From the NCBI RefSeq assembly GCF_013266695.1, contig NZ_JABRXF010000003.1:62001-126000 (forward strand): a stretch of DNA of 64,000 nt. Reading direction: 5' to 3'. The translations under genes were made by a program, and so were the position numbers. Origin of the DNA: Hongsoonwoonella zoysiae. GTDB taxonomy: Bacteria; Pseudomonadota; Alphaproteobacteria; Rhizobiales; Stappiaceae. Positions 51,939-61,389 of the stretch are shown one piece after another (the stretch's first letter is position 1; each line of letters starts with the position of its first letter). The notes beneath the pieces are model-generated. The model saw nothing but the letters and a program-made list of their open reading frames with translations, had not been told where the DNA came from and made no database searches.

Positions 51939-53183
51939 TCAGTTCCGCTTCGGCTGCACTTCCTTCGTGATCACCGCCACCCCGGCTTCCAGGGTTCTGT
52001 GAACCGGGCATTTATCGGCGATTTCCAGAAGCCGCTTGCGCGTGTCGGCGTCCAGATCGCCCTCAAGTGCAATTCGGCGCTCGAATCTGTCGATCTTGCC
52101 GTTGCGGCCCCGCAGTTCCTCCGCACAATCGCTGCAATCCTGGGCATGCACCTTGGCATGGCCGATTTCGACCGAAACCCGGTCGAGCGGGAGGTTCTTG
52201 CGCTCCGCATACATGCGCAGCGTCATGGAGGTGCAGGCGCCGAGTGCCGCCGAAAGGAAATCATAAGGCGATGGACCCGAGGCAAAACCGCCGACCGAGA
52301 CGGGCTCGTCGGCCAGAAGCCTGTGCGGACCCGCCTGCACCATCGCCTGGAATTTGCCGAGCCCCGTTTCGCGCACCTCGACCACGCCATCCTCCGCTGC
52401 CTCGCCCGCGCTGTCTTTCAGCTCGATGTAGCGGCTCGCCCAGGCCGCGATGACATCCGCGGCATAGGCGGCATCCTGCTGATTGCTCAAAAGGTGATCC
52501 GCATTGTCTAGCGAAACGAAGCTTTTGGGGTGCTTTGCGGCGACGAATATCTTCGTCGCATTATCGATGCCTACCACATCGTCGAGCGGCGCATGCAGCA
52601 CGAGGAGCGCCTTTTTGAGTTGCGAAACCCGGGCCTCGACGTCCTGAGAACGCAAATCCTCTATGAACTGTTTCTCGATGCGGAAGTCCCGTCCGACGAG
52701 CGAAACCGTTGCCGCGCCGCTCTGTTCGATCTCATCGAGATGCGCCGAGAAATTATGGGTAACGTGGTCGGCTTCCGCCGGTGCGCCGATGGTCGCGACC
52801 GCCTTTGCCTCGGGAATATCGGCCGCAACGGCAAGCATCGCCGCCCCGCCGAGCGAATGGCCGATCAGAAGCTTCGGCGCTTCCAGATTTTCGCGCATAT
52901 GGTTGGCCGCCCGGCGCAAGTCCTCAAGGTTGGAGGAGAAATTCGTCGATCCGAAATCGCCACCCGAACCGCCAAGGCCGGTAAAGTCGAACCGCAGCAC
53001 CGCGATGCCGCGCCGGGTGAGCGCCTCGGCAATCTTTCTGGCCGCCGTCACGTCCTTCGAGCAGGTGAAGCAATGTGCGAACAGCGCATACGCCTCTACC
53101 GTTCCTGTCGGCAGGTCGAGCCTTGCTGCCAGTTCCGCGCCATGCGCACCTTCGAAGGTCAGTCTGATGGGCTTCGCGCTCAT
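51939..53183 (-). CDS. Alpha/beta hydrolase-OsmC fusion protein
   Basis: A 414-residue fusion of an N-terminal alpha/beta hydrolase (residues 1 to about 250; nucleophile elbow GHSLGG near 108, HCFTCSKD near 37, DNADHLLS carrying the likely catalytic His) and a C-terminal OsmC domain (from about 270). The OsmC part keeps its two redox cysteines, in GACTSMTLRMYAERK and in DKCPVHRTLE, as in organic-hydroperoxide reductases. Database annotation recognises this fusion as a recurring architecture. It may remove peroxides or peroxy-esters. Single gene behind degP. Confidence 0.9.
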   Translation of the reverse strand: MSAKPIRLTFEGAHGAELAARLDLPTGTVEAYALFAHCFTCSKDVTAARKIAEALTRRGIAVLRFDFTGLGGSGGDFGSTNFSSNLEDLRRAANHMRENLEAPKLLIGHSLGGAAMLAVAADIPEAKAVATIGAPAEADHVTHNFSAHLDEIEQSGAATVSLVGRDFRIEKQFIEDLRSQDVEARVSQLKKALLVLHAPLDDVVGIDNATKIFVAAKHPKSFVSLDNADHLLSNQQDAAYAADVIAAWASRYIELKDSAGEAAEDGVVEVRETGLGKFQAMVQAGPHRLLADEPVSVGGFASGPSPYDFLSAALGACTSMTLRMYAERKNLPLDRVSVEIGHAKVHAQDCSDCAEELRGRNGKIDRFERRIALEGDLDADTRKRLLEIADKCPVHRTLEAGVAVITKEVQPKRN

Positions 53184-53289
53184 AGCGTTTCCTTTCGCGC
53201 CAACTCAACGATCCAAGCGCAGATAGGAACGTCACTCGGTGGTTGCGATGCAACCCTGCTCACCGTTTGGTGAACGGCGCAAGTCCCGG

Positions 53290-53778
53290 TCAGGGTGCGC
53301 TATCGTCGAGAATTCGTTTCAACTCGCGTTCTTCGTCCGCGCTCAGCGGCGCCTGCTTCGCCTCTCCCCCGCTGTCGCGCTTGCGCCGCTTCCAGGCAAG
53401 AAAGATCGCAAGCCCACCCCCGAGCAAAACGAGCGGCGGCACCCCCCACAGGAAAAGGGTGTGGAGTGCGAACCTTGGCTTGAGAAGGACGAATTCGCCG
53501 TATCGGTCGACAAGGTAATTCAGCACTTGCTGGTCGCTGTCGCCCGCTTTCAGCCTTTCACGGACCAATATTCGCAGGTCCTTGGCCAAAGGCGCATCGG
53601 AATCGTCGATCGACTGGTTCTGACACACCATGCAGCGCAGTTCCGACGAAAGCTCGCGTGCGCGCTCTTCCAGCTTCGGATCGTCCAGTACCTCGTCCGG
53701 CTCCACGGCCCTCAGGTCGCTTGCCGTGAAAACGGCAAGCAATGCGCCAAGTAGGAGGGCCGGAATACGTATTCCCAT
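53290..53778 (-). CDS. ccmH: Cytochrome c maturation protein CcmH (CycL)
   Basis: Periplasmic, membrane-anchored thiol protein of 162 residues that prepares apocytochrome c for heme attachment. Signal segment MGIRIPALLLGALLAVFTA, redox motif RCMVCQNQSI with the CxxC pair near residue 51, LNYLVDRYGEFVLLKP, one membrane anchor (FLWGVPPLVLLGGGLAIFL) and a short basic tail. I prefer the ATG at 53778, 24 bases after ccmF; a TTG 12 bases upstream is also in frame. Last of the ccmI-E-F-H operon (cycHJKL in rhizobia). Confidence 0.95.
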   Translation of the reverse strand: MGIRIPALLLGALLAVFTASDLRAVEPDEVLDDPKLEERARELSSELRCMVCQNQSIDDSDAPLAKDLRILVRERLKAGDSDQQVLNYLVDRYGEFVLLKPRFALHTLFLWGVPPLVLLGGGLAIFLAWKRRKRDSGGEAKQAPLSADEERELKRILDDSAP

Positions 53779-53801
53779 CTTCGGTTCCAACTTTCTGGCG
53801 T

Positions 53802-55787
53802 CTATTCGGCTGGCGAAGGCTGTTGCCGCGCCCGTTTCGGCGCACCGACGCGCAGGCGTCGGTCGCTCAGCGAAACCGCCCCGCCCGCCGCCATGACGAG
53901 CGTGCCGAGCCAGATCAGCGTGATCAGCGGCTTGTGGTAGGCGCGCAGGTCCACCCCGCCGTCCTCGCGAACCTCGCCGATGGAAATATAAAGCTGCGAG
54001 AAGCCGAATGTCGCGATCGCCGATTCCGTCGTCGGCATTTGCCGCGCCGTATAGAGACGTTTGGTGGGCTCCAGTTCGGTCACTTTCGCTCCGCCAGAAT
54101 AAATGTCGAAATGGGCGACATCCTCGGTAAAATTTGCACCGCGGCGCGGGGCGACGCCCCTGAAGACGACCTCGTAGCCGGAAAGCTCGAAACGGTCTTC
54201 CGGCTGGACCGAACGTATCGCCTCCACCTCAAACGCGCTGGTGACGACAATGCCGAGCGCGGTGATTCCAAGCCCCATATGGCCGAGCGCGGTTCCCCAG
54301 GCGGAGCGCGGCAGGCCGGCAAGCCGGCTTATGCCGGTGCCGATACCGACATCGCGAAACCTCGCGCGCGACAGGATTTCGGATATCGACCCGGCGATCA
54401 CCCACACGGCCAGACCGACAGCGGGAGCGGCGAGAATACGCTCCGCCCCGGACAGCCATGCAGCCGCAAGCATGGCAATGATCGCGATCCCGAAAGCCGC
54501 CCAAAGCCGCTGCGCAACCGCCAGCAGGTCTCCTCGCTTCCAGGAAAGATACGGGCCGAAGGGAACCGCAATCAGAAGCGGGATCATGAGCGGGCCGAAG
54601 GTCAGGTTGAAGAACGGCGGACCGACGGAGATCTTTTCATTGGCGATCGCTTCCAGCGCCAGCGGATAAAGCGTGCCGACGAATACGGCCGCGCAGGCTG
54701 CCGTCAGCAGCAGGTTGTTGAGGACAAGCGCGCCCTCCCGGCTGACGGGCGCAAACAGCCCGCCTTGCTTCAACATGGGCGCGCGCCAGGCGTAAAGCGT
54801 CAACGATCCTCCGATGAAGACGCATAGTATCGCGAGAATGAACACACCGCGCGCCGGATCGGTGGCGAAGGCATGCACGCTCGTCAGCACGCCCGACCGC
54901 ACGAGGAACGTGCCGAGCAGCGACAGCGAAAAGGTGAGGATCGCAAGCAGGATCGTCCAGACCTTCAGCGCATTGCGCTTTTCCATGACGAGTGCGGAAT
55001 GCAGCAGCGCGGTTCCCGCAAGCCACGGCATGAAGGAGGCGTTTTCCACCGGGTCCCAGAACCACCAGCCACCCCAGCCGAGCTCGTAATAGGCCCAGTA
55101 GGAGCCCATGGCGATGCCGAGCGTCAGGAACAGCCAGGCAAGCAGCGCCCAGGGCCTGACCCAGCGCGCCCAGGCCGCGTCGATCCGCCCGAGTATCAGA
55201 GCCGCCACCGCGAAGGAGAAGGTGATCGAAAAGCCGACGTAGCCGAGATAAAGGAGCGGCGGATGGATCGCCAGACCGATATCCTGGAGGATCGGATTGA
55301 GGTCCTGCCCCTCCGCCGGCGCCGGCTGCAGCCGCAGGAACGGGTTCGACGTCGCGAGGATGAACAGGAGGAAAGCGGCGCTCACCCACCCTTGCACGCC
55401 AAGCGATGCCGCGCGCAGGGTATCCGGGATGCTGCGCCCGAAAGCCGACACAAGGGCTGCGAAGAAAACGAGGATCAGCACCCAAAGGAGCATGGATCCT
55501 TCATGGTTTCCCCACACGCCGGTGATCTTGTAGATCAGCGGTTTCAGGGAATGGGAGTTTTCGTAAACGTTCTGGACGGAAAAATCGGAGGAAAGATACG
55601 CGCTCGTCAGCGCTGCGAAGGACAGGCCGACCAGAAGGAACAGCATGCCCGAGACAGGACCTGCCACGGCCATCAGCCGCCGATCGCCCTTCAACGCGCC
55701 GTATATGGGCAGGCAAGACTGCACCAGCGACAAAACGAGGGCCAGCACCAGGGCGTAGTGCCCGAATTCCACGGTCATCGCCATCAT
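53802..55787 (-). CDS. ccmF: Heme lyase subunit CcmF (CycK)
   Basis: Integral membrane protein of about 661 residues with roughly 15 segments. It has the tryptophan-rich heme-handling motif WGGWWFWDPVENASFMPW near residue 235 and the flanking His residues of the family, e.g. WGNHEGSMLLW. It receives heme from CcmE and joins it to apocytochrome c with CcmH and CcmI. Start choice is uncertain: an ATG at 55787 (MMAMTVEFGHYALVLAL) matches family N-termini, while a GTG at 55814 would add nine residues. Confidence 0.96.
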   Translation of the reverse strand: MMAMTVEFGHYALVLALVLSLVQSCLPIYGALKGDRRLMAVAGPVSGMLFLLVGLSFAALTSAYLSSDFSVQNVYENSHSLKPLIYKITGVWGNHEGSMLLWVLILVFFAALVSAFGRSIPDTLRAASLGVQGWVSAAFLLFILATSNPFLRLQPAPAEGQDLNPILQDIGLAIHPPLLYLGYVGFSITFSFAVAALILGRIDAAWARWVRPWALLAWLFLTLGIAMGSYWAYYELGWGGWWFWDPVENASFMPWLAGTALLHSALVMEKRNALKVWTILLAILTFSLSLLGTFLVRSGVLTSVHAFATDPARGVFILAILCVFIGGSLTLYAWRAPMLKQGGLFAPVSREGALVLNNLLLTAACAAVFVGTLYPLALEAIANEKISVGPPFFNLTFGPLMIPLLIAVPFGPYLSWKRGDLLAVAQRLWAAFGIAIIAMLAAAWLSGAERILAAPAVGLAVWVIAGSISEILSRARFRDVGIGTGISRLAGLPRSAWGTALGHMGLGITALGIVVTSAFEVEAIRSVQPEDRFELSGYEVVFRGVAPRRGANFTEDVAHFDIYSGGAKVTELEPTKRLYTARQMPTTESAIATFGFSQLYISIGEVREDGGVDLRAYHKPLITLIWLGTLVMAAGGAVSLSDRRLRVGAPKRARQQPSPAE

Positions 55788-55844
55788 CGCCCCGCGCCAC
55801 TCACCATCTGCCACTCCCCATCGGCCGGCACTCGGCCAACATCC

Positions 55845-56291
55845 TCAATTGGCCTTTTTGTCGCCCTGCCAGACGCCCTTGTCCTTCAGCGCCTCCGCCA
55901 CTTCCTTTGGCATATAGTTCTCATCGTGCTTGGCAAGCACCTTGTCGGCGTGAAACACACCATCGGGCTTCATCACACCTTCCGCCACAACGCCCTGCCC
56001 CTCGCGAAAGAGATCGGGCAAGAGCCCGATATAGATCACCGGAACGCTCGCCTCCGTATCGGTTACACTGAAGCGCACTTCCCCATGGTCGCCCTTCACG
56101 ACCGTTCCATCCTCGACAAGCCCGCCGAGCCTGATCCGGCTTCCCTCGGGCACGGTTTTCGCCGCAATGTCCGTCGGGCTCTGGAAGAAGACGATCTGAT
56201 CGTTGAGGGCGAAGAGGATCAAGCCGGCGGCAACCGCCAGCACGGCGCCGGCGGAAGCGATCAGGGTAAGGCGTCTTTGTTTGCGCGTCAT
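55845..56291 (-). CDS. ccmE: Periplasmic heme chaperone CcmE (CycJ)
   Basis: Membrane-anchored heme chaperone of 148 residues. Signal anchor [24 protein letters not shown]-fold with [13 protein letters not shown], and the heme-binding site [11 protein letters not shown], in which the His carries covalently bound heme. Located between ccmI and ccmF as in other alphaproteobacteria. Confidence 0.97.
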   Translation of the reverse strand: MTRKQRRLTLIASAGAVLAVAAGLILFALNDQIVFFQSPTDIAAKTVPEGSRIRLGGLVEDGTVVKGDHGEVRFSVTDTEASVPVIYIGLLPDLFREGQGVVAEGVMKPDGVFHADKVLAKHDENYMPKEVAEALKDKGVWQGDKKAN

Positions 56292-56357
56292 TGTTTCGGT
56301 TTCCGTTCACGCCGCCATGGTAAGCGGATATTTCGCAGAGGCTGGCGACGAAACTCC

Positions 56358-57521
56358 TCAGTTCGATTGCGTTGGTTCTTCGCCGCCTTCATCGGGGTCG
56401 GTTTCAAGCGCCTGTCGGGCCGCCTTCAGTTTGTCCAGCGCCGCCGGATCGTCCTCGAACGACGCCGCTGCAAGTTCAAAAGTTTCCATCGCCTTGTCCT
56501 GCCGCCCGAGCACGGTATACGCGCGGATCAGGCGCACCCATTCCTCGGCGTCTCCACCTTCGGAGCGCAATCGCTCTTCAAGACCGGCCACCATGCCTTC
56601 GATCATCTGCGCCCGGTCGGCTTCCGACATCTGGCTTGCGGCCGCGACGTCGCCTGCCGAAGGTCCGGAGCGGGCAAACCTCTGCGGAGGTTCGCCGCCG
56701 ACCTTCTCAAGCTCCGCCAATGCTGCCGGAACCCAGGGCTCATTGCCTTGCGCTTCGTCAAGGATCGATTTCCACGCCGCGGCTGCCTCGTCGTTCTTTC
56801 CCTCCTGGCCAAGCGCCAAAGCAAGGAAGAACCTCGGCTTGATCGCCCTCTCGTCGATTTCGACGGCGCGTTCGAAAGCTGCGCGCGCATCGGCGCTCAC
56901 AATGCCCTGATTGGCCATGGTCAGCGCTTCACCGAGGTTCGACTGCCGGTCGACGGTCGGCCCAAGGATGCGAATCGCGTTCCGATAGGCGGCGGCGGCA
57001 TCGGATGTCCGGCCCATGCGCATATAGACCGGGGCCAGCACATCCCAGCCCTGCCCGTCCTGCGGATTGTCTGAAAGATGCTTTTCCACCCGAGCGATCA
57101 GAAGCGGCAGGTCTTGTTGGGTCGGCCTTGCGGCAAGGCGTTCCGCCAGCGGCTGGTCCGGCAGGTTCGGCGCGCCGAGTTCGAGGTAGAGCCCGATCGC
57201 GGCAAGCGGCACGAACACAATCGCGGCAAGCTGCGCAAGGCGGAGGGGCAGCCCCGACCCGGGTCGGCCCTTTTCGCCGCCTTCGGGAGGTTTTGCGGCG
57301 GCGATCAGCCGGCGGGCGATTTCGGTACGCGCGGCCTGCGCCGATTCTTCATCGATGAGGCCGCGTTCAAGGTCCTTGTCGATCTCGCCAAGCTGCGCGC
57401 GATAGACCTCAGCGTCGTGCGATGCCCGCTCGCCATCACCCGCGCGGGCCCGTGCCATCGGCACGAGAATGGAAAGGGCCGCGAACGCGGTCAGGATGGC
57501 AAAGACAATCCAGATGATCAT
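56358..57521 (-). CDS. ccmI: Cytochrome c maturation protein CcmI (CycH)
   Basis: Membrane-anchored apocytochrome c chaperone of 387 residues. The N-terminus MIIWIVFAILTAFAALSILV is a membrane segment, then a cytoplasmic coiled region (EVYRAQLGEIDKDLERGLID, a family signature), a second segment near residue 110 (LAAIVFVPLAAIGLYLELG), and periplasmic TPR repeats (residues about 145-370). First gene of the ccm operon, 66 bases before ccmE. Confidence 0.95.
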   Translation of the reverse strand: MIIWIVFAILTAFAALSILVPMARARAGDGERASHDAEVYRAQLGEIDKDLERGLIDEESAQAARTEIARRLIAAAKPPEGGEKGRPGSGLPLRLAQLAAIVFVPLAAIGLYLELGAPNLPDQPLAERLAARPTQQDLPLLIARVEKHLSDNPQDGQGWDVLAPVYMRMGRTSDAAAAYRNAIRILGPTVDRQSNLGEALTMANQGIVSADARAAFERAVEIDERAIKPRFFLALALGQEGKNDEAAAAWKSILDEAQGNEPWVPAALAELEKVGGEPPQRFARSGPSAGDVAAASQMSEADRAQMIEGMVAGLEERLRSEGGDAEEWVRLIRAYTVLGRQDKAMETFELAAASFEDDPAALDKLKAARQALETDPDEGGEEPTQSN

Positions 57522-57592
57522 GATTGACAGAATAGATAGTGTCGCGCCGTTGTTCGCAACAGATCACGGCCTGTGACCTGCGGTCGCGGCTG

Positions 57593-59038
57593 TCAGACAG
57601 CCGGGGCCTTCCCCGCCTTCTTTATCGCAGGCTTCGCCGCCGGTCCAGATTTCACCTCTCCGCCATTGGCGGCGATCCGCCGGCTGCGGCGCAGCGAATC
57701 GGCATAGTCCTTGCCGAAATAGCTCTCGCACAGCTCGATCGCCACATCTGCTGCGGCAATATGAACCGGCCTTTCCTCTTCAGCCACTTTCGCCACATCC
57801 GACAAGAGACGGCGCGTCATGATCTCCAGCGTCTGCTCCACGGCCTGGCGCGTTCGCATGGTCACTTCGACCACGGCGAAGCTCTCTGCCGCGCCGCGCA
57901 TCATCTGCAGGGTTTCAAGAGACCGCATCGCGTCCTCGACGGCCGCACGGTCCACGACCGGCTTTCCGTCACCGCCAAGGGGCGGAATTTCCAGGGCCCG
58001 GCGCACGCGCGAGACGGCGGTATCCAGCTCGCTTTTGACGAGGTCGGAAAACTGCCGCCGCGTTTCCGAAAGGCGCTTGTGCCACGCACCGCCGCTTGCG
58101 AACTCCATATCGCGCTCAAGCTGGCGCACGACCTCGCGATAACGCGAAACCGCGGATGCCGCGCCAGCGTCGGCGGAAGGTTTTCTCGCCATTATGTGCA
58201 GGCGTTCGGTTTCGGAAAGAACCATGTCGATGAAGGCGGAATATGCGCTATCCGCCAGCAGCTTTTCATCGTTTGTCCCGGCAAGGCCGCAGGCCAGCGT
58301 CGCAAGGCTCGCGGGGTTGTCGGTGCGGCTCAGGACGGCGGAAGCGACAAGCGCCGCCTGGGCGGCATTTTCCTTCATCACCTCGCGCACGCGTTTTGCC
58401 GTCGGCCCGTCGCCCTTGCAATCCCAGTCGCTAAGCCTCTCCGGCAGCGCTTCGAAAAACGGCATGAGCCAGGCTTCCGCCTCGAAGGCTTCCACCAGGT
58501 CGGTCAGATCCTGAAATGCCCTGTCGCCCCCGACGATCATGGCCATCTGGCGCCGGAACTTCGGATTTTCCGTCGTGTCGCGGAGAAACTTTCTGATCTC
58601 AGGCGTCACCCTGTCGCGGAGCCTTCCGGCGATTGTCGCCGCCTCTGCCTCGCCTGTTTCTTCTCGCAGGACCTGCGCCTGGGCTTCGCTTACCGCGTCG
58701 GGGGCAAGGTCGCGCTCCACCAGCGTCCATATGCCGTTGAGGCTGGAGCGGTTGATCCTGCCCTTTTGTTTGTGCGGCAGAAGCTCGTCGATCAACAGCG
58801 CCTCGACCGGACGAAAGAACAGCCGCTGCAGCCAGTTGGCGCGCGGTTCCCCGCTCACGGCCTCCTTGTCGGAGCGCAGAAGCTCCAGGCAGGCGTCCAG
58901 GATCAGACGGACGGTCTTGTCCTCGTTTCCCTTCGCGCAGCTTTGCTCCAGATTGCGCACGAGCATGTCCACCGCCCGGGGCGAAAGGGCCTCCAGGTAT
59001 GTGCGGATCTTCTGAACCAGAACGGATCGCTCTGCCAT
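57593..59038 (-). CDS. Conserved alpha-helical protein of unknown function
   Basis: A 481-residue soluble protein without signal peptide or membrane segments. It is strongly charged and helix-rich, with Leu/Arg/Glu-rich stretches (VRQLERDMEFASGG; QTLEIMTRRLLSDVAKVAEE). It ends in a Lys/Ala/Pro-rich tail (GPAAKPAIKKAGKAPAV). I do not recognise a domain. It is transcribed in the same direction as ccmI, 71 bases upstream of it, so it might be the operon's first gene, although no functional link is evident. Confidence 0.7.
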   Translation of the reverse strand: MAERSVLVQKIRTYLEALSPRAVDMLVRNLEQSCAKGNEDKTVRLILDACLELLRSDKEAVSGEPRANWLQRLFFRPVEALLIDELLPHKQKGRINRSSLNGIWTLVERDLAPDAVSEAQAQVLREETGEAEAATIAGRLRDRVTPEIRKFLRDTTENPKFRRQMAMIVGGDRAFQDLTDLVEAFEAEAWLMPFFEALPERLSDWDCKGDGPTAKRVREVMKENAAQAALVASAVLSRTDNPASLATLACGLAGTNDEKLLADSAYSAFIDMVLSETERLHIMARKPSADAGAASAVSRYREVVRQLERDMEFASGGAWHKRLSETRRQFSDLVKSELDTAVSRVRRALEIPPLGGDGKPVVDRAAVEDAMRSLETLQMMRGAAESFAVVEVTMRTRQAVEQTLEIMTRRLLSDVAKVAEEERPVHIAAADVAIELCESYFGKDYADSLRRSRRIAANGGEVKSGPAAKPAIKKAGKAPAV

Positions 59039-59252
59039 GCGAATATGCCCGATTGCTTCGAATTCGATCGCCGGTCACAGCTGACGCTGAGGCTTACGGG
59101 CCGTATTGCCCGCGCCGGCATTGCTCCAGGGGCGTCATTGTGGCCAAAAAAGCTTAATCAAACCTTCGAACCGCAACCACAATTCCCCGCAAACCGGCTT
59201 GATGTCACCGCGTCTCAAGTCCGGAGTTTCTTCGGATGCGCCAGGGGGCAGG

Positions 59253-59711
59253 TTAAACTATGGGTTGCCAGCGGCCGCCATCCTCGCGGCAGGCAGATCC
59301 GCGCACAGCGTCTTCCCGCTCGCCGATCCTGACCACATGCGTGTAGTCGCGGCAGATGACATTATTCACCTGGTAGACCGGGCCGGCGATCACGTCTCCC
59401 GAAGCGCCGGAGGACCGGTTCTCCCAGGCGATCGTCTTTCCGGGCGTGCTGGCGCTGAGCGCCCGGTAAAGCGCGGTCGCCGCCGCCTGGCGGTCGGTTC
59501 CCGTCAACGCGCCGCCCGTCTCGGTCTTGACAAGGTCGGCAAGCACCCTGTCGGCATCGTTTTGGGTCACCGGCTCTTCGCGAAAGGCATTGCCCAGCAA
59601 TCCTCCCACGACAACGCTGTCGTTGGTGGAGCTTCCCGTTCCATGCGAGCTTGAACATGCCGCGAGCAAGCCGAGGAGCAAACAGGCGACAACAGGTTTC
59701 GTCCGGTTCAT
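59253..59711 (-). CDS. 17-kDa-antigen-like outer-membrane lipoprotein
   Basis: Lipoprotein of 152 residues. MNRTKPVVACLLLGLLAACSS ends in the lipobox LAAC, giving a lipidated Cys near residue 19. A Gly-rich segment VVVGGLLGNAFRE follows. The C-terminus CRDYTHVVRIGEREDAVRGS-ACREDGGRW resembles the C-terminal repeat of Rickettsia-type 17-kDa surface antigens (RT0821/Lpp0805 family): C-R-x-Y/F, a beta hairpin, then G-x-A-C-R-x2-D-G-x-W. Start ATG at 59711. Probably structural in the outer membrane. The gap to the kinase (59712-59967) shows no gene or strong signal. Confidence 0.78.
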   Translation of the reverse strand: MNRTKPVVACLLLGLLAACSSSHGTGSSTNDSVVVGGLLGNAFREEPVTQNDADRVLADLVKTETGGALTGTDRQAAATALYRALSASTPGKTIAWENRSSGASGDVIAGPVYQVNNVICRDYTHVVRIGEREDAVRGSACREDGGRWQPIV

Positions 59712-59967
59712 TTCACGACCCTGGCTTGATTCCGGGAGGAATCGAAGTAAGCACCCCAGCATCACATACTTCCGCAAAAGTGCGCCCGGCCGATTGAGAG
59801 ACCAGAAATAGAGGCGCGATGCAAGTTTCGCTTCTCACAAGTTTGTGGCTGAACTGCGTCGCTCCGAAGGAGAAGGCTAGGCCTTGGTAAGGTTTTGACG
59901 ATTTGCAGCGCCATCGTGCAAATGCGCCATGTTCAGGAGCGATTCTGGCCTGCTACGCCGCCAAACG

Positions 59968-61389
59968 TTAAATCCTCGCTGTGGCCTGGGCCATCGGAAG
60001 AATCAGCCGCGCGGACAATCCGCCAAGGTCCGAAACGCCAAGTTCCAGCGATCCGCCGTAGATTCGCGCGATATCCGCGACGATGGAAAGGCCGAGCCCC
60101 GTGCCCGGCACCGTCTCGTCGAGCCGCCTGCCCCGCTTGACGGCTTCCTTGCGTTCGTCCTCGCTCAGGCCCGGCCCGTCGTCGGCAACCTCGATCTCGA
60201 CACGCTCGCGGCCCTCGCCCCCTACCCTGTCGGGCTTGACGGTCACGCGAACGAGAGAAACCGACCACTTGCAGGCATTGTCGAGCAGGTTGCCGACAAG
60301 TTCCTCCAGGTCCTGCTGTTCGCCGCGAAAGCGGAGCCCCTTCGGCGCGTCGACGTCGATATCGAGGTCCTTGTCCGCGTGGATTTTCGCCATAGCCCTC
60401 GCAAGGCGCGCCACCGCCGGCTCTATTTCCACGGAGACGCCGATCACGCGGCGCTGCGCGGCCATGCGCGCGCGCTCCAGATGATGCTCGACCTGGGTGC
60501 GCATGATGGCGGCCTGTTCGGCCATCTTGGTCGCGAACGGGCCGTCGCTGCCGCGCGCCTCGTTGGTAATGACGCTCAAGGGCGTCTTCAGCGCATGGGC
60601 GAGATTGCCGACATGCGTGCGCGCGCGCTCCACGATCTCCCGGTTGGAGCGGATGAGGTCGTTCAGTTCGATCGCAAGCGGCGCAAGTTCCTTGGGCAGG
60701 TCTTCCTCCACCGCTTCCGCATCGCCGTTCCTGACGTTTGCGAGCGAGCTTCTCAGATCGCGCAACGGCCTGAGGCCCACCCGCACCTGCAGGAATATCG
60801 CGCCGACGAGCCCAAGCCCGAGGACCGCGAGCGTCAGCGCCACCTGGCCGGCGAATTCGGCCGTCTGTTCGCGCAGTTCGTTGGTCGCGCCCGCCACGGC
60901 GATCCGGTAGACTTCGTTGTCGCCAAAGGCGATACGCCGCTGAACGATACGGATTTCCTCGCCGTCCGGGCCGTTCGCCACGCTCGTCATCTCTCCGGAA
61001 GCAGGCAGCGAAGGCAGCTCCAGCGTATCTCCGAACAGCGACAGCGAAGCAAAGACGACAGACCCCTCCCTGTCGTCCACGATCGTCCAGTACCAGCCGG
61101 AAACGGGCAGGTCGAAGCGCGGTTCGCCCAGGTTGTCGGGCCGCGTCGGCTTTCCCGGTTCCCCGCCCGCCATATCGCCGATTATCGCCTTCACATAGAC
61201 GTCGAGCCGCTCGTCGAACGCGTTTTCGCTCGCCTGCCGGTAAAGGGTCACGAGAATGAAGCCGGCAACGGCGATCGCGACCACAGACCAGATGGTCGCA
61301 ACCCCGATCAGCCTGCCGGAAAGGGAGCGTTGCCTCGGTTTGGGGGCAGCCGTCTTCCGGACATCCTCAGGCAGCGCGTCTTCAGCCAT
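59968..61389 (-). CDS. Sensor histidine kinase, FeuQ/PhoQ-like
   Basis: Inner-membrane kinase of 473 residues. Segments near 30-50 and 185-205 flank a periplasmic domain with LPVSGWYWTIVDD and RIVQRRIAFGDNEVYRIAVAG, a layout seen in FeuQ-like sensors. The phospho-acceptor is HALKTPLSVITNEARG near residue 266; ATP-binding boxes are NLLDNACKWS, VADDGPGL and GTGLGLSIV. Its start overlaps the regulator stop by eight bases. In Sinorhizobium, FeuPQ with FeuN controls cyclic glucan export and envelope functions; orthology here is inferred from gene order and sensor layout. Confidence 0.9.
   Translation of the reverse strand: MAEDALPEDVRKTAAPKPRQRSLSGRLIGVATIWSVVAIAVAGFILVTLYRQASENAFDERLDVYVKAIIGDMAGGEPGKPTRPDNLGEPRFDLPVSGWYWTIVDDREGSVVFASLSLFGDTLELPSLPASGEMTSVANGPDGEEIRIVQRRIAFGDNEVYRIAVAGATNELREQTAEFAGQVALTLAVLGLGLVGAIFLQVRVGLRPLRDLRSSLANVRNGDAEAVEEDLPKELAPLAIELNDLIRSNREIVERARTHVGNLAHALKTPLSVITNEARGSDGPFATKMAEQAAIMRTQVEHHLERARMAAQRRVIGVSVEIEPAVARLARAMAKIHADKDLDIDVDAPKGLRFRGEQQDLEELVGNLLDNACKWSVSLVRVTVKPDRVGGEGRERVEIEVADDGPGLSEDERKEAVKRGRRLDETVPGTGLGLSIVADIARIYGGSLELGVSDLGGLSARLILPMAQATARI

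Noticed and set aside
54873-57074. A 733-codon plus-strand frame across ccmF, ccmE and ccmI
   Set aside because: It is antisense to three clear cytochrome c maturation genes and has an Arg/His/Gln-rich composition typical of shadow frames.
59150-59162. AAGCTTAA-containing site as a third MarR operator
   Set aside because: It matches only the core of the palindrome, lacks the flanking TATTTT/AAAATA arms and is not in a suitable promoter position.
57539-59332. A 597-codon plus-strand frame opposite the 481-residue helical protein
   Set aside because: The minus-strand frame has balanced composition, a plausible start and co-oriented neighbours; the plus-strand product is Arg/His-rich and lacks any motif.
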